Shown here piece by piece: positions 25,710 to 35,032 of a DNA stretch of 60,436 nucleotides. The notes under the pieces were generated by a model. It was not told where the DNA came from. It ran no database searches and saw only the letters and a program-made list of their open reading frames with translations. The stretch lies in the NCBI GenBank assembly GCA_910576985.1, contig CAJTLA010000001.1:1-60436 (forward strand), read 5' to 3'. This DNA is from an uncultured Bacilli bacterium (GTDB taxonomy: Bacteria; Bacillota_I; Bacilli_A; RF39; UBA660). The stretch's first letter is position 1. Each line of letters starts with the position of its first letter. A program made the position numbers and the translations under genes.

Positions 25710-25743
25710 CAAAAAAACTCTATTTCAAAAACTAAACAGAGTT
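25710..25743 (-). terminator. Terminator of the polysaccharide/HD-GYP operon
   Basis: AACTCT (25716-25721) pairs with AGAGTT (25738-25743). On the minus strand a run of T follows. It lies 30 bases after the HD-GYP stop codon and separates the operon from the defence island. Confidence 0.75.
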
Positions 25744-25772
25744 ATTCAAATTTATATTCCAAAAATTATTTA

Positions 25773-26576
25773 TCAGTTTTCATAACCTCTTTGTATTTCA
25801 ATAAACTTGTGTACTAATTCTGGATCATATAATGTTCCTTTGCCACCCTCTTCTTTTTTCTGTGTACATAAAAGCAGTTCTTTGAATGCTTCTTCTTTTT
25901 TTTCTGCATTGTGGTAAATTCTATTTGAAGTAATGGCATCATAGCTATCCGCTATTCCAATGATTTGGGCCCCAATACTTGGAGTGATTCCCATATAGTA
26001 ACCACTTTCATCTAGTCTTTCATGATGAGATTCGATCATTTCAATAATTTCCTCATTTAAAAATTGATCAACAATTTGACGAGCAAAAATACAATGTTTT
26101 TGTATCATTTCAAATTCTTCGTCTGTTAGTTTTCCAGGTTTCCCTAGAACTTCTTCTGGAATCAAATATTTTCCAATATCATGGAATAATGCTGCTATAT
26201 AAATTCTTTTGATGTGTTCTTTTGAAAGTTTTATATGTTCTGCTAATTCACGTGCATATTTTGCAACTCTAAGTAAATGACCTAATTTTTGTTCTTCTAT
26301 CATTTCTATTTTAATATTGAGTTCTAAATAAGAAGAAAATTCATCTAAATATGCTTGTTGTTCTTTGCTTTTTTCAAAGTCAAATTGGTCTACTTCTTCT
26401 AATGTAATCATTGGAATTTCTAGCATTTCATATAAATATAACAATTCTTTATCTAGCATTTTTTTATCTTTTACAATTAAAGGACAACATAAGTGATAAA
26501 TATTTTCTTCTATATTATGACATTCTATTTTTAATTGCTCTATTTCTTTTTGATCTAATTTGTAATAACCTACCAT
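25773..26576 (-). CDS. HD-GYP domain protein (probable c-di-GMP phosphodiesterase)
   Basis: The C-terminal two thirds of this 267-residue protein is an HD-GYP domain. Visible motifs are HLLRVAKYA, metal-binding HDIGK near residue 137, HHERLDESGYYMG (family HHExxDGxGYPxG, with GYY for GYP and S for the first G) and ADSYDAITSNR. Such enzymes hydrolyse cyclic di-GMP. The N-terminal 85 residues have no known sensor fold and contain Cys near residues 19, 29 and 30. It is the last gene of the operon, 11 bases after the preceding gene, with GGAGG before the ATG. A regulatory role for polysaccharide output is inferred. Confidence 0.85.
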   Translation of the reverse strand: MVGYYKLDQKEIEQLKIECHNIEENIYHLCCPLIVKDKKMLDKELLYLYEMLEIPMITLEEVDQFDFEKSKEQQAYLDEFSSYLELNIKIEMIEEQKLGHLLRVAKYARELAEHIKLSKEHIKRIYIAALFHDIGKYLIPEEVLGKPGKLTDEEFEMIQKHCIFARQIVDQFLNEEIIEMIESHHERLDESGYYMGITPSIGAQIIGIADSYDAITSNRIYHNAEKKEEAFKELLLCTQKKEEGGKGTLYDPELVHKFIEIQRGYEN

Positions 26577-26587
26577 AACGCCTCCAT

Positions 26588-27370
26588 CTAATTTTGTTTC
26601 ATTTTTTCATAATAATGATATGCTTTTCGAAGTCCTTCATAATGATAATATTTTTGAATTTTTTTAAAGTCTTGATCCATTTCTTTTTTTGTCTTGAAAT
26701 ATTCTTGTTCATCGGAATAAACTTCATAAATTGTATTTACTTTTTTTTGATATTTTTTTGCATATTCGATTTCATTTTCAATGTTCTCTTTTGTATATTT
26801 TATATTATAGTTCATCAGTGATGCTTCATCGCATCCTTCTTTTATTATATCTTCTAATAGGTTCTTGTCAATACTATCCAACCAGACTGGGAGCGCTAGA
26901 ACAACATAAAGATTTTTCTTTTTCGCATATTGATATGCTTCTTTTACTGAAGCCGCATAAAGTGGAAAGTCAAAATCTTCTTCATTATGTAAGTAAGGTT
27001 CTACATCAAAGACGATTCCATCTATTTTTTCTTCATTTCTCTGATTATAAGAGATTACTTTGTCAATTTCTTTTTTCATTTGGGTGGCTTTTCGATCTAG
27101 TCCCCAAGATGGGTCTCCACATAATTGATATACTTTTATTTTTTTTTCTTTCATTTTTTTTAAAAATGCAGAATCATTTTTACTTAAGTAGTCTGTGGTA
27201 AAGTCTTGATAAATTTCTTTGATATCATACTTTTTAATGATATCGAATAGTTCTTTATCTTCTAATGCATCCATACTCCAAGAATATAATATATTATTTT
27301 CTTGTCTTGAGGTTATAATTAGAAATAAACATACAATGATTAAAATTACACTCCATATTTTCTTTTTCAA
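26588..27370 (-). CDS. Secreted/membrane-anchored TIM-barrel-like protein of the polysaccharide operon
   Basis: This 260-residue protein has an N-terminal hydrophobic helix (residues about 5-20), then a soluble domain with an alternating strand/helix pattern. It contains IDGIVFDVEPYLHN, where the D-x-E pair looks like the catalytic edge of a glycosidase barrel, and YVVLALPVW. I do not recognise the exact family. Translation starts at TTG with GGAGTGATAAT upstream. It starts right after the glycosyltransferase gene. A role in trimming or handling the exported polymer is an inference from context. Confidence 0.6.
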   Translation of the reverse strand: MKKKIWSVILIIVCLFLIITSRQENNILYSWSMDALEDKELFDIIKKYDIKEIYQDFTTDYLSKNDSAFLKKMKEKKIKVYQLCGDPSWGLDRKATQMKKEIDKVISYNQRNEEKIDGIVFDVEPYLHNEEDFDFPLYAASVKEAYQYAKKKNLYVVLALPVWLDSIDKNLLEDIIKEGCDEASLMNYNIKYTKENIENEIEYAKKYQKKVNTIYEVYSDEQEYFKTKKEMDQDFKKIQKYYHYEGLRKAYHYYEKMKQN

Positions 27371-27374
27371 ATTA

Positions 27375-28763
27375 TCACTCCATTTTTGTTCTTGATATTT
27401 TTCCCCAATTAAGTTTATTTTTTCGTGTTGTAAAAAATGAGGTTAATCGGTACCAGTTTACTAGTTGCCTAAATCCAAAGTTTTCAATGATAGAGTAAAA
27501 TATCACTCTAATAAAGTCTTTTGTTGAAAAACGGTTGGTTGTATATACACGATTAAAAAATGTTGTTATTGTAAATATGGTACAAAATAATATATAAATG
27601 GCAAAATAAATCATCATGAATTTAAAGTTAATCAGTTCTAAAAAGTAAGAAATAAATATGAATATCAGTCCTATTGTTTCTGTTAATGGCGCAAATAATT
27701 CATAGATCCAATAGTATAAGAAAGAAACCGTTCCTAATAGTCCATATTTGGGATTTAAAAACATATTTTTATGGGACAATAAACTTTGGAATAATCCTCT
27801 ATGCCATCTTTTTCTTTGACGTTTGAAGTCTTTTAATTTACTTGGTGCTTGTGTATAACATATGGCTTCTGGTACATAACTAATTCGATATGGAATTTTA
27901 TTAGAAATAGCATAATCATGAAGTCGAATGACTAGTTCCATATCTTCTCCAATCGTGTTGGTTTTGTAGCCTCCTGCTTCTATTACAATTTGTTTTTTGA
28001 AAAGTCCGAAGGCTCCTGATACAATCATATTTCCATTGAATACATCGAATATGGTTCTACTCGCTAAAAAAGTACGATCATATTCTAAAGTCTGAATCAT
28101 TTCTAAATATTTTTTTGGCAAATGATAGTCGACGATTTTTCCATCTTTGAATGTAAGTCCATTTGATAGTTTGATCACACCTCCTGTTGCAATAATTGTA
28201 GAGTCTTCCATAATTGGTTTTACTAACTCTGTTAAAGAATTTTCTTGTAATACAGAATCTGCATCAATGGTTAGAAAGTATGGAGAATTTGCAGTATTAA
28301 TTCCAGCATTTAAGGCATCTGCTTTCCCTCCATTTTCTTTTGCAACAACAGTTAATTTTACTTTTAAATTTCCTTCATAATATTCCTTTACTTTTTTTGT
28401 GTGAATTTTTCTTCTTACTACTTTTGGGATTTTCTTTAAATCATAATGTTTTATTAATGTTTTTAAGGTTTGATCTGTCGATCCATCGTCAACAACAACA
28501 ATCTCATATAATTTATAGTCTAAATTTAAAAGAGAGTCTATCGTTGATATAATGGTCACTTCTTCATTATAGGCAGGAACCACTATTGATATGGGCAAAT
28601 AGAAGTCCCTTTCTATTTCGTTTTTATATTTTTTCTTTCGTTCTGTTATATAAAAACGCATTGCTCCTATAATGGCGGAACAAAATAAGAAACCTCCATA
28701 AAGAATAATATAATACAAGAAAAAATCATTTACAAATAATGTTAAGTTTTTTAAAAAGCTCAT
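27375..28763 (-). CDS. Processive family 2 glycosyltransferase (PgaC/BcsA-like)
   Basis: This 462-residue membrane enzyme has an N-terminal helix (residues about 12-34), a cytoplasmic GT2 domain and three or four C-terminal helices. GT2 motifs are complete: VVDDGSTDQT, a DADSV in LTIDADSVL, the acceptor-site EDMELVIRL and QRKRWHRG (QxxRW). QxxRW is typical of synthases that extend and export beta-linked polymers such as poly-N-acetylglucosamine or cellulose. The sugar cannot be told from the sequence. No PilZ domain is present. It is the probable core enzyme of the operon. Confidence 0.9.
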   Translation of the reverse strand: MSFLKNLTLFVNDFFLYYIILYGGFLFCSAIIGAMRFYITERKKKYKNEIERDFYLPISIVVPAYNEEVTIISTIDSLLNLDYKLYEIVVVDDGSTDQTLKTLIKHYDLKKIPKVVRRKIHTKKVKEYYEGNLKVKLTVVAKENGGKADALNAGINTANSPYFLTIDADSVLQENSLTELVKPIMEDSTIIATGGVIKLSNGLTFKDGKIVDYHLPKKYLEMIQTLEYDRTFLASRTIFDVFNGNMIVSGAFGLFKKQIVIEAGGYKTNTIGEDMELVIRLHDYAISNKIPYRISYVPEAICYTQAPSKLKDFKRQRKRWHRGLFQSLLSHKNMFLNPKYGLLGTVSFLYYWIYELFAPLTETIGLIFIFISYFLELINFKFMMIYFAIYILFCTIFTITTFFNRVYTTNRFSTKDFIRVIFYSIIENFGFRQLVNWYRLTSFFTTRKNKLNWGKISRTKME

Positions 28764-28766
28764 TTT

Positions 28767-29801
28767 CTACACTTCCTGACTTATCAATGCTTGAACCATT
28801 TCTATGGCAAATGGGTCTGTTAATCCAGTAATTTTTTTTAAATCGGTCATTTTTTTTAAACTTTTTGCTGCATTATAACGAACGTAATAGTTATAATTGC
28901 TCAATGATTTTGTTAATACTTTAATGGTTTTTGGACTTGGATAATTTGCTAATGTTTGAATGATCACCACATCATATTCAAAATCTTTATAGTAATTATT
29001 TTCTAAACGCTCTAATAATATTATACTAGCTTTTTTATCTAGTACCTTAGAAAAGTAGCGAATTATTTCGATTTCTACTTCTTTTTCTATGTTTTTAGGA
29101 TTTTTTAAACGTTCGATTAGTTCTTTTTTCACATCATATTTACATTGTCTAAAAAATGTTAAAAATCCAATTTTAAATGGTTCTTTAAATTCATCAAATC
29201 GCTCATATAGTTTTTTACAGAGTTCTTCTTTGTCTCCTATAAAATTAGACAGTCCATCTGCTACTAATTTATATCCATAGTTTATGTTTTGTCTAGACAT
29301 TATTTGGTAAGCTTCTACTACTTTATCACTGTTTCCTGAGTGGTAAAATGCTTGAAGAGCATTTTCTTGGCAATAAAGTGATTTTGAAGTAACGCAATGA
29401 AATAAAAAGTGATCGATTTCTTTTTGTTCAATTTGAATAAACTGTAACATATAAGCATAATATGCTTTCTCTAAGTCATCTTTTTTTTGATAAATTGATG
29501 CAAGAGATAAAAGAATTGTTTGATATTCTTTTTTGGAAACGATATCTTGAATGGTTTCATTTTCGATTTCAAGGTTTTCTTCTAGCATGTTACAAAATAC
29601 ATATAAATATGATAACGATTTCAATTTTTGAATTATTTTTTTGTTATCCTTTTTTAAAATAAGTTTTATTAATTTTTCTTTTTTTCTTTGATCAATTTTT
29701 TGTTCTCTTTTTCTTTTATATAAGCTAACCATATCATAAATTAAAAGTAGAACAAAGAATAGTACAAAGAAACTTAAAATAAATGTGACATGTTCTATCA
29801 T
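28767..29801 (-). CDS. Membrane-anchored HEAT-repeat-like protein
   Basis: This 344-residue protein has one N-terminal helix (residues about 5-25), a basic segment and a long all-helical domain. The last third shows HEAT-like pairs (VIIQTLANYPSPKTIKVLTKSL, NYYVRYNAAKSLKKM). Such domains usually bind proteins. By position, between the glycosidase and glycosyltransferase genes with 3-4 base gaps, it may be a scaffold for the synthase complex on the inner membrane face. This is inference. No family name is certain. Confidence 0.65.
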   Translation of the reverse strand: MIEHVTFILSFFVLFFVLLLIYDMVSLYKRKREQKIDQRKKEKLIKLILKKDNKKIIQKLKSLSYLYVFCNMLEENLEIENETIQDIVSKKEYQTILLSLASIYQKKDDLEKAYYAYMLQFIQIEQKEIDHFLFHCVTSKSLYCQENALQAFYHSGNSDKVVEAYQIMSRQNINYGYKLVADGLSNFIGDKEELCKKLYERFDEFKEPFKIGFLTFFRQCKYDVKKELIERLKNPKNIEKEVEIEIIRYFSKVLDKKASIILLERLENNYYKDFEYDVVIIQTLANYPSPKTIKVLTKSLSNYNYYVRYNAAKSLKKMTDLKKITGLTDPFAIEMVQALISQEV

Positions 29802-29804
29802 GTT

Positions 29805-31901
29805 CTACTCCTCCTTTAATGCATTTTTTATGATATCATATGATTTTTTTAGTCGTTCATGGTAAGTGATTCTTTCTTTCCATCCTTTTAAAGAAAGTGT
29901 TCCAAATGGAATTGTATTTTCTTTGGTTCCAATACCAATATGCATTTGATTAATGTGGTAGTCTTCTACTCCATAATGTTCATAATAATCATCATGAATC
30001 ATCATTAGTGATGGATCGGAAAAGTTTAATATTCCCCAAGGAATTCTAATTTCAATGATATTTCCATTGGCATAAAAGTCACTTAATGAGTTAAATTTAC
30101 TATGATTTGGGTCGCTTATTCCATAGATTAAGTTTCCTGTTTTTACTACAGTCGCTTTATTTTCAATTTGGTAATCTCCATTTTGACGGTTTAAGTTTTG
30201 AAAGCTTGTAATGAGTTCAATATCTTCGAAGTTTGAACTGTCTTTTTTTGGTATATTCCCTTTTTCGAATGGTTCAATCCAATATAGTTGCTTTCCATAC
30301 ATGGCTCTTAATGGATTATATCTATCTTGCACTACGATTTTAGAATTTTTAGAGCCATTGATTTTTATAATAAAATCTGCTGCTCGATCAAATTTTAAAT
30401 TATCAAATTTTGAAGTTTTACTTCCTGTTTTTGGTGTAATATCAATTGGTAAATAAATGGTTTCTTCTTCAAACTCAAGATTTTCTTTTTCTATCAATAA
30501 ATATAAGTAAGTTGTATCATATTTACTTGATAGTTGGAATCCATTTTTATTTAATATTTGATCTTCTTTTTTCCACTCATCTTTTTTTCCATCTAAGATC
30601 ACAGGTGTTTCTTTTTTTCCATTTTCAAATGTCAAAATTCCAAAGCTATTGGTCGATGTTTGAATGTCATGCCAGTATTGGCTTCTGGTAACATCAATAC
30701 TATACATAGTATTCCAAACGTTTTTATCCCATTCATCTTGCCACTCATAAAGAATAAAGTTATTAATTCCTACTTCTTGTATTGTTTGAATTGCTTTTAC
30801 GATCATTTCTCCTTGTTCTTCTTCAGTATAAGAGGAATGCCCATAGTCTTCATTTTGGAAGTTGATGGTTTCTCCTCGAGCGGTTGAATATCCAAATTCA
30901 GAAATTACAATTGGCATTTTGTAATGGTTATAAAGACTTTTTAAGTATTCTTTATAAGAGTTTTGATAATGTTCACCGTTTAAACTATAATAATCTGGAT
31001 ATCCTGTATAGACTGCAAATGAGGCAAATAATCCTGATTTTACTTTATTGGTTGTTTCTAGCCTACTGATATCTACTGTTGTAAATTTGTTAAAAAAATC
31101 ACTAATTGCTTCATCATAGGTAAATGGATCTGTGGTTGGAGCGTTTCCAAATGATAGTAATCTTTGAGTTCCATATTTGTTACTTTCGTAGGCAAATATA
31201 GTATCACCAATTTCTGCTAGTACACGTTCAAATGGTGTCGCTTCTTTTGTCGTTTTTATGTATTTTCCATGATATTCATGATCATTTTTGTGGTTTCTAT
31301 TTGTGTATTCTACGGTTACATCATTCCATTCTGTTCCAATAATATATCCAATGGTCCATTCTGACACGTCAGCATCAAAACTTCCTGATGCATAAATCGC
31401 ATTATAGTTGATTATTTTTTTTCCATGTATGACATCTATCATTACTTTGGAATCATTTATCAAACTATTTTTTAAACTTTCATGGAAATAGTCTACACTA
31501 GAATTTTTTTCATAATCTCCTGCATCAATTCCTTGGATGAGGTATAATGGTTTTTTTTGCGTTTTATTATATTCTTTGAGTGCTTTATAAAATTCTGGTG
31601 ATTCTATTGTAAATACTCGAATGGTGTTGATATTCATATCACTAATTTGAGAAAACCATTTTAAATATGTTTGTTTGGTAATTGAAAATTCTTTGTCATC
31701 ATGTCCTGGAATGGCGGAACCAATATTAATGGCTTTTATGGTAAATGGTTGATTTTGTAATTTTAGCTCTTTTTGTTCTGTTTTAATAAATGTGGTTACA
31801 TTTTTTTTTGAAATGATACTTGTAGAGGTGTAGAAGGTAAGATAGTAGTATGCTAGTATCAATATGATAATTATAAAACAAGATATTAAATACTTCTTCA
31901 T
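29805..31901 (-). CDS. Membrane-anchored clan-A-like glycoside hydrolase with C-terminal beta domain
   Basis: This 698-residue protein has an N-terminal signal/anchor (residues about 4-22). A TIM-barrel domain (about 50-400) resembles GH2/GH5-type clan A enzymes: GYIIGTEWN near residue 190 could give the acid/base Glu, and PIVISEFGYST near residue 335 the nucleophile. After residue 440 comes a beta-rich domain (TPVILDGKKDEW, DFIIKING) resembling CBM9/DOMON folds that bind carbohydrate. It probably acts outside the membrane on the polymer made by the neighbouring synthase. The exact family is not assigned. Confidence 0.7.
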   Translation of the reverse strand: MKKYLISCFIIIILILAYYYLTFYTSTSIISKKNVTTFIKTEQKELKLQNQPFTIKAINIGSAIPGHDDKEFSITKQTYLKWFSQISDMNINTIRVFTIESPEFYKALKEYNKTQKKPLYLIQGIDAGDYEKNSSVDYFHESLKNSLINDSKVMIDVIHGKKIINYNAIYASGSFDADVSEWTIGYIIGTEWNDVTVEYTNRNHKNDHEYHGKYIKTTKEATPFERVLAEIGDTIFAYESNKYGTQRLLSFGNAPTTDPFTYDEAISDFFNKFTTVDISRLETTNKVKSGLFASFAVYTGYPDYYSLNGEHYQNSYKEYLKSLYNHYKMPIVISEFGYSTARGETINFQNEDYGHSSYTEEEQGEMIVKAIQTIQEVGINNFILYEWQDEWDKNVWNTMYSIDVTRSQYWHDIQTSTNSFGILTFENGKKETPVILDGKKDEWKKEDQILNKNGFQLSSKYDTTYLYLLIEKENLEFEEETIYLPIDITPKTGSKTSKFDNLKFDRAADFIIKINGSKNSKIVVQDRYNPLRAMYGKQLYWIEPFEKGNIPKKDSSNFEDIELITSFQNLNRQNGDYQIENKATVVKTGNLIYGISDPNHSKFNSLSDFYANGNIIEIRIPWGILNFSDPSLMMIHDDYYEHYGVEDYHINQMHIGIGTKENTIPFGTLSLKGWKERITYHERLKKSYDIIKNALKEE

Positions 31902-31903
31902 TT

Positions 31904-33316
31904 CTAATCCCCCTCATACATTTTATTGATTGATTTGTGCGAATATTGTTTTAATGTTTCGATGTTTTCATCCATCCATTTTCCACGTTTATTTAAATAT
32001 GTTTTTACTTGTTTTAATGCTTCCGCATGGCTTTGATAGTTTCTTTCGTATGGTTCGAGCATATTTTCTGTTTCTGTAAAACTTGATTCCCATACTTCAA
32101 AGTTTCGATCAATAGAGTTTCCTAAATATTTGATGGTTTTATCAATATAGTTTTGTATGTATTGATCGCTTAGATAATTTGTTCTTAGGTAACGATAACG
32201 ATCAATGATTTTGTTTACAAATCGTTCGTCTTTTAAAAGCATGTTATACCAAGCTTTGTCTTGAAATAGGAAACCTGTATGACTATAAATTTCTTCTACG
32301 TAATTATTCATGGCATTATTAAAGTCCCAAACTGGGCCCATGTGTATTTTTCCTCTGATGTCTTTAAATAAGTAAGTAGAATGGGTTCCTGCATCACTAT
32401 TTTTAAAGAATTCATTGAGAATCATATAATCGACAAAGCTGTCAACGTCAATATATTTTTCATATTCTTTATAGTCATAGGAATATAATGCTTTTTCAAA
32501 TTTTGAAAAGTCATTGTTGATATAATCTAATATTTCTTCCGTCAAGTCTATTTCTGATGGATAGATAATGTTAATTGCGTTTTGATTAATAATTTTTCCG
32601 CTATATTTGCTTAAATTATTTAACATGATGTTACTGTCATCATGTCTATCTAAACGGACTATATAGCTACTCATTCCATTTGACCAGTTTGGTTTATATC
32701 GAGTGACTTCTGTTAATGTTCTAGAAATACTTTCTACTAGTAAGTATAGTCCTTGGTATTCTTCATTTAGAAATACTTCACAATAACGTACTTCTGGCAC
32801 ATTATTCATAATTTTTCCAGAAATGTTATATGATAAGTAATTTCTAATCAATGATTTATCAAGGTATGGTCCATTTAAAATCCATTTGTTTTCGTTTTGC
32901 ATTCCTAATAGTTGTACATTTTTTCCTTGTTGATTTTTATCGATAAATTTTACTAAATATTGATGTTTGGGGAAGACACGAGATGAGTTTCCACGATATC
33001 GAATCTGAATATTACTTGATAAGTTTTTTTTATCAGTTAAACGGTTACTTGTTTTTCCGTTATAATAAAGGGAAAATTGTGCTTCAATTAAGTCACTTTC
33101 TCCGTTAATTCCGGGAATGGTTTTGTTATTTGTATTGATTTCTACAATTGGTAAATGGGTGCAAAATTCGTCATTTTTGTTACAAGTATTTTTTATTTTT
33201 TCATCAATATGTTGATCAATTCTTTTTTCATGGGATTCACTGATTCTTGCGTTTGCAAACAGGCATAATATAAAAACAATGGCTAATGATAAAAAACTAA
33301 TGAGTTTGAATTTCAT
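31904..33316 (-). CDS. CotH kinase family protein, membrane-anchored
   Basis: This 470-residue protein has an N-terminal helix (residues about 5-22) and a CotH domain with the family blocks IQIRYRGNSS, KHQYLVKF, LNGPYLDKSLIRNYL, EYQGLYLLVES, VDYMILNEFFKNSDAG and GPVWDFNNA. CotH proteins are atypical protein kinases first described in spore coat assembly. Secreted members also occur beside VTC and DUF4956 genes, as here. Gaps to both neighbours are only a few bases. The target may be an envelope or matrix protein rather than spore coat. Confidence 0.88.
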   Translation of the reverse strand: MKFKLISFLSLAIVFILCLFANARISESHEKRIDQHIDEKIKNTCNKNDEFCTHLPIVEINTNNKTIPGINGESDLIEAQFSLYYNGKTSNRLTDKKNLSSNIQIRYRGNSSRVFPKHQYLVKFIDKNQQGKNVQLLGMQNENKWILNGPYLDKSLIRNYLSYNISGKIMNNVPEVRYCEVFLNEEYQGLYLLVESISRTLTEVTRYKPNWSNGMSSYIVRLDRHDDSNIMLNNLSKYSGKIINQNAINIIYPSEIDLTEEILDYINNDFSKFEKALYSYDYKEYEKYIDVDSFVDYMILNEFFKNSDAGTHSTYLFKDIRGKIHMGPVWDFNNAMNNYVEEIYSHTGFLFQDKAWYNMLLKDERFVNKIIDRYRYLRTNYLSDQYIQNYIDKTIKYLGNSIDRNFEVWESSFTETENMLEPYERNYQSHAEALKQVKTYLNKRGKWMDENIETLKQYSHKSINKMYEGD

Positions 33317-33321
33317 TGTTT

Positions 33322-33999
33322 TTACCCATTAATTTCATCATTTTGACAAACAATATTTACATAGTCAATGTTTTTAATTTTATATAATGAATCACTAATT
33401 GATAGTTCATTTGTGTTTGCTTTGTTATATGATTTTCTTGATAATTCATAAATAAATTCTACTGTTTCTGGACTTGTATTTTTTACTCTCAAGTTGGCTT
33501 TTCCATGGAAATAAGTGAATATGGTTGATTCAATTTCGCCTTCATTTTTTCTACTTCCACGCACAACTAATAGCAAACGATCTGTATTTTTGATTCTTCC
33601 GAATAGTAATAGAAAGATAAAAATGACAATAGCTCCTACAATTGCAATTGTGAAGCAAGAGATTCCACAGCATAATCCCATTGAAATTGCCCAAAAAATA
33701 TAGATGGTATCTCTTGGATCTTTTATGGCAGTACGGAAGCGAACAATAGAAAGTGCTCCAATTGTTCCTAATGATAATGCGATGTTATTTTGAATTACGG
33801 TCATGACAATTGCAGTTACAACGGTTAACATGACAAGTGAAATATTAAATTTTGTGGAATAAATCGTTCCTGCATGGGTGTATAGGTATGATAAAAATAC
33901 AAGTAAACCTAAAATTAAGGCCATTACTACATTTAGTATGATTTGTTCAGTACTAAGTGTTCCTGTTGTTTCAAAAATATTTGTTATTAATTCATTCAT
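33322..33999 (-). CDS. DUF4956 membrane protein
   Basis: This 225-residue protein has an N-terminal block of four to five transmembrane helices (residues about 20-150) holding the DUF4956 signature IVRFRTAIKDPRDTIYIFWAI. A cytoplasmic C-terminal domain of about 75 residues follows. The function is unknown. It commonly sits next to VTC polyphosphate polymerases and may form the membrane part for them, much as VTC subunits do in yeast. The ATG at 33999 is chosen because GAGGAG precedes it. The GTG at 34014 overlaps that ribosome site. Confidence 0.85.
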   Translation of the reverse strand: MNELITNIFETTGTLSTEQIILNVVMALILGLLVFLSYLYTHAGTIYSTKFNISLVMLTVVTAIVMTVIQNNIALSLGTIGALSIVRFRTAIKDPRDTIYIFWAISMGLCCGISCFTIAIVGAIVIFIFLLLFGRIKNTDRLLLVVRGSRKNEGEIESTIFTYFHGKANLRVKNTSPETVEFIYELSRKSYNKANTNELSISDSLYKIKNIDYVNIVCQNDEING

Positions 34000-34015
34000 T
34001 TTATTACTCCTCACT

Positions 34016-34711
34016 TTAATAAATATATTTAATGGTATTCATTCTACCTAAGCAATATTTGCTGATTGGTGTTTGAATTCGATCGATTGTACGAATTAAA
34101 TCTTTTACATAAGATAGTAGAAATCCATTATATTTTACTTCTAATACTACATGATTTTGATCAAAAACGGGATTTAACAATAAGTTTTTGTCAAATAAAT
34201 CAAATGATGTTTCTGTTGCTCTAATATCACTATCAAATGTAATTCTAGTTGAGTTTTCATTTACAATATAGGCTTTTCTACGATATTGATTGATGGTTTT
34301 TGGTACATAGTGATATTTACTCATAATGGTATATACTTCTAGTGCGAAGGGTTCTTCTTTTTCTAGTAGTACTTGATAGTCTTTTTTTATCAATCGCTCT
34401 GCTTCTTCTTTTGATACTTTTAATGATCTTTTCTGTTGATAGTTTCCTTGTTTTTGTTTCATTTCTAAGTAGGCAAAGTCATCTTCTGGATCATAAATAC
34501 GTAAACGTATTTTTCTTCTCGTTTCTAATCCATCTATTTTATTATAAAAGTCATCATCATATAGGGTATCAAAATATAAAGATCGAATCAGGTATCCATC
34601 CTTTTTGTTATGACTGTCTGGATGAAGTACTTTTCCAAAATAATGATCACTAGATAAATAGTTTCGATATGTGATCAAATATTTTTTTTCTTCCCTCAGG
34701 ACTTTTCGCAA
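34016..34711 (-). CDS. VTC-domain polyphosphate polymerase
   Basis: This 231-residue protein is almost entirely a VTC domain (PF09359), the tunnel-fold enzyme that makes polyphosphate from nucleotide triphosphate. Basic tunnel residues are visible in RRKIRLRIYD, LEMKQKQGNYQQKRS and YRRKAYI, and acidic metal-binding ones in VVLEVKYNG. It is the first gene of the eight-gene operon. The start is uncertain: AAGGTGA is well placed for the TTG at 34711, whereas the GTG at 34720 overlaps that site. Confidence 0.87.
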   Translation of the reverse strand: MRKVLREEKKYLITYRNYLSSDHYFGKVLHPDSHNKKDGYLIRSLYFDTLYDDDFYNKIDGLETRRKIRLRIYDPEDDFAYLEMKQKQGNYQQKRSLKVSKEEAERLIKKDYQVLLEKEEPFALEVYTIMSKYHYVPKTINQYRRKAYIVNENSTRITFDSDIRATETSFDLFDKNLLLNPVFDQNHVVLEVKYNGFLLSYVKDLIRTIDRIQTPISKYCLGRMNTIKYIY

Positions 34712-34768
34712 ATGCTTCACCTTCTTTCATTTTATATAGAAGGATATCATCAATGTTTCTCACACAAA

Positions 34769-34792
34769 AATAGTATTGTTTCAAATACTATT
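34769..34792 (-). promoter_or_regulatory. Leader hairpin with U-tract (possible attenuator) of the VTC operon
   Basis: AATAGTATT (34769-34777) and AATACTATT (34784-34792) form a perfect 9-bp stem with a 6-base loop. On the minus strand five T follow. It lies between the operon promoter and the first gene in a leader of about 150 bases. A second TAGTATT copy near the transcription start could compete for the same pairing. This would give a terminator/antiterminator switch. No known riboswitch fold was recognised. Confidence 0.5.
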
Positions 34793-34869
34793 GGGTGCTT
34801 TTTATCACTTTTACACTCAAATTTTAAAGCATAATATATTTTGATTTCCTTCCACTAATACTAGCTTAT

Positions 34870-34897
34870 ATAATAGCACAAATTCTCATTTTGTCAA
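34870..34897 (-). promoter_or_regulatory. Promoter of the VTC-CotH-glycosyltransferase operon
   Basis: TTGACA (complement of 34892-34897), 16 bases, then TGCTATTAT with an extended -10 (hexamer at 34870-34875). It is the only good promoter seen upstream of the eight genes. Confidence 0.75.
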
Positions 34898-34972
34898 ATT
34901 GATTCATCAGATTTTAAATTTCTGCTTGATAATATTTATGAATTTTATTATTTTTTATTCCTTCCATAGAAA

Positions 34973-34999
34973 AACACAAAAAGTCTTGGTTTTTGTGTT
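34973..34999. terminator. Bidirectional terminator
   Basis: AACACAAAAA (34973-34982) pairs perfectly with TTTTTGTGTT (34990-34999) around a 7-base loop. T-rich runs follow in both directions. It ends the thioredoxin-like gene at 35033. Confidence 0.85.
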
Positions 35000-35032
35000 C
35001 TTTTTAAATAAAACAATTATTACTTCTGAGTT

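Noticed and set aside
26588..34711. Cellulose or Pel operon
   Set aside because: No bcsB, pelD, pelF or PilZ-type component is present, and the GT2 motifs alone do not identify the polymer.
34721..34868. c-di-GMP riboswitch in the VTC operon leader
   Set aside because: The conserved bases of class I and class II c-di-GMP riboswitches are not present, so only a generic attenuator is claimed.
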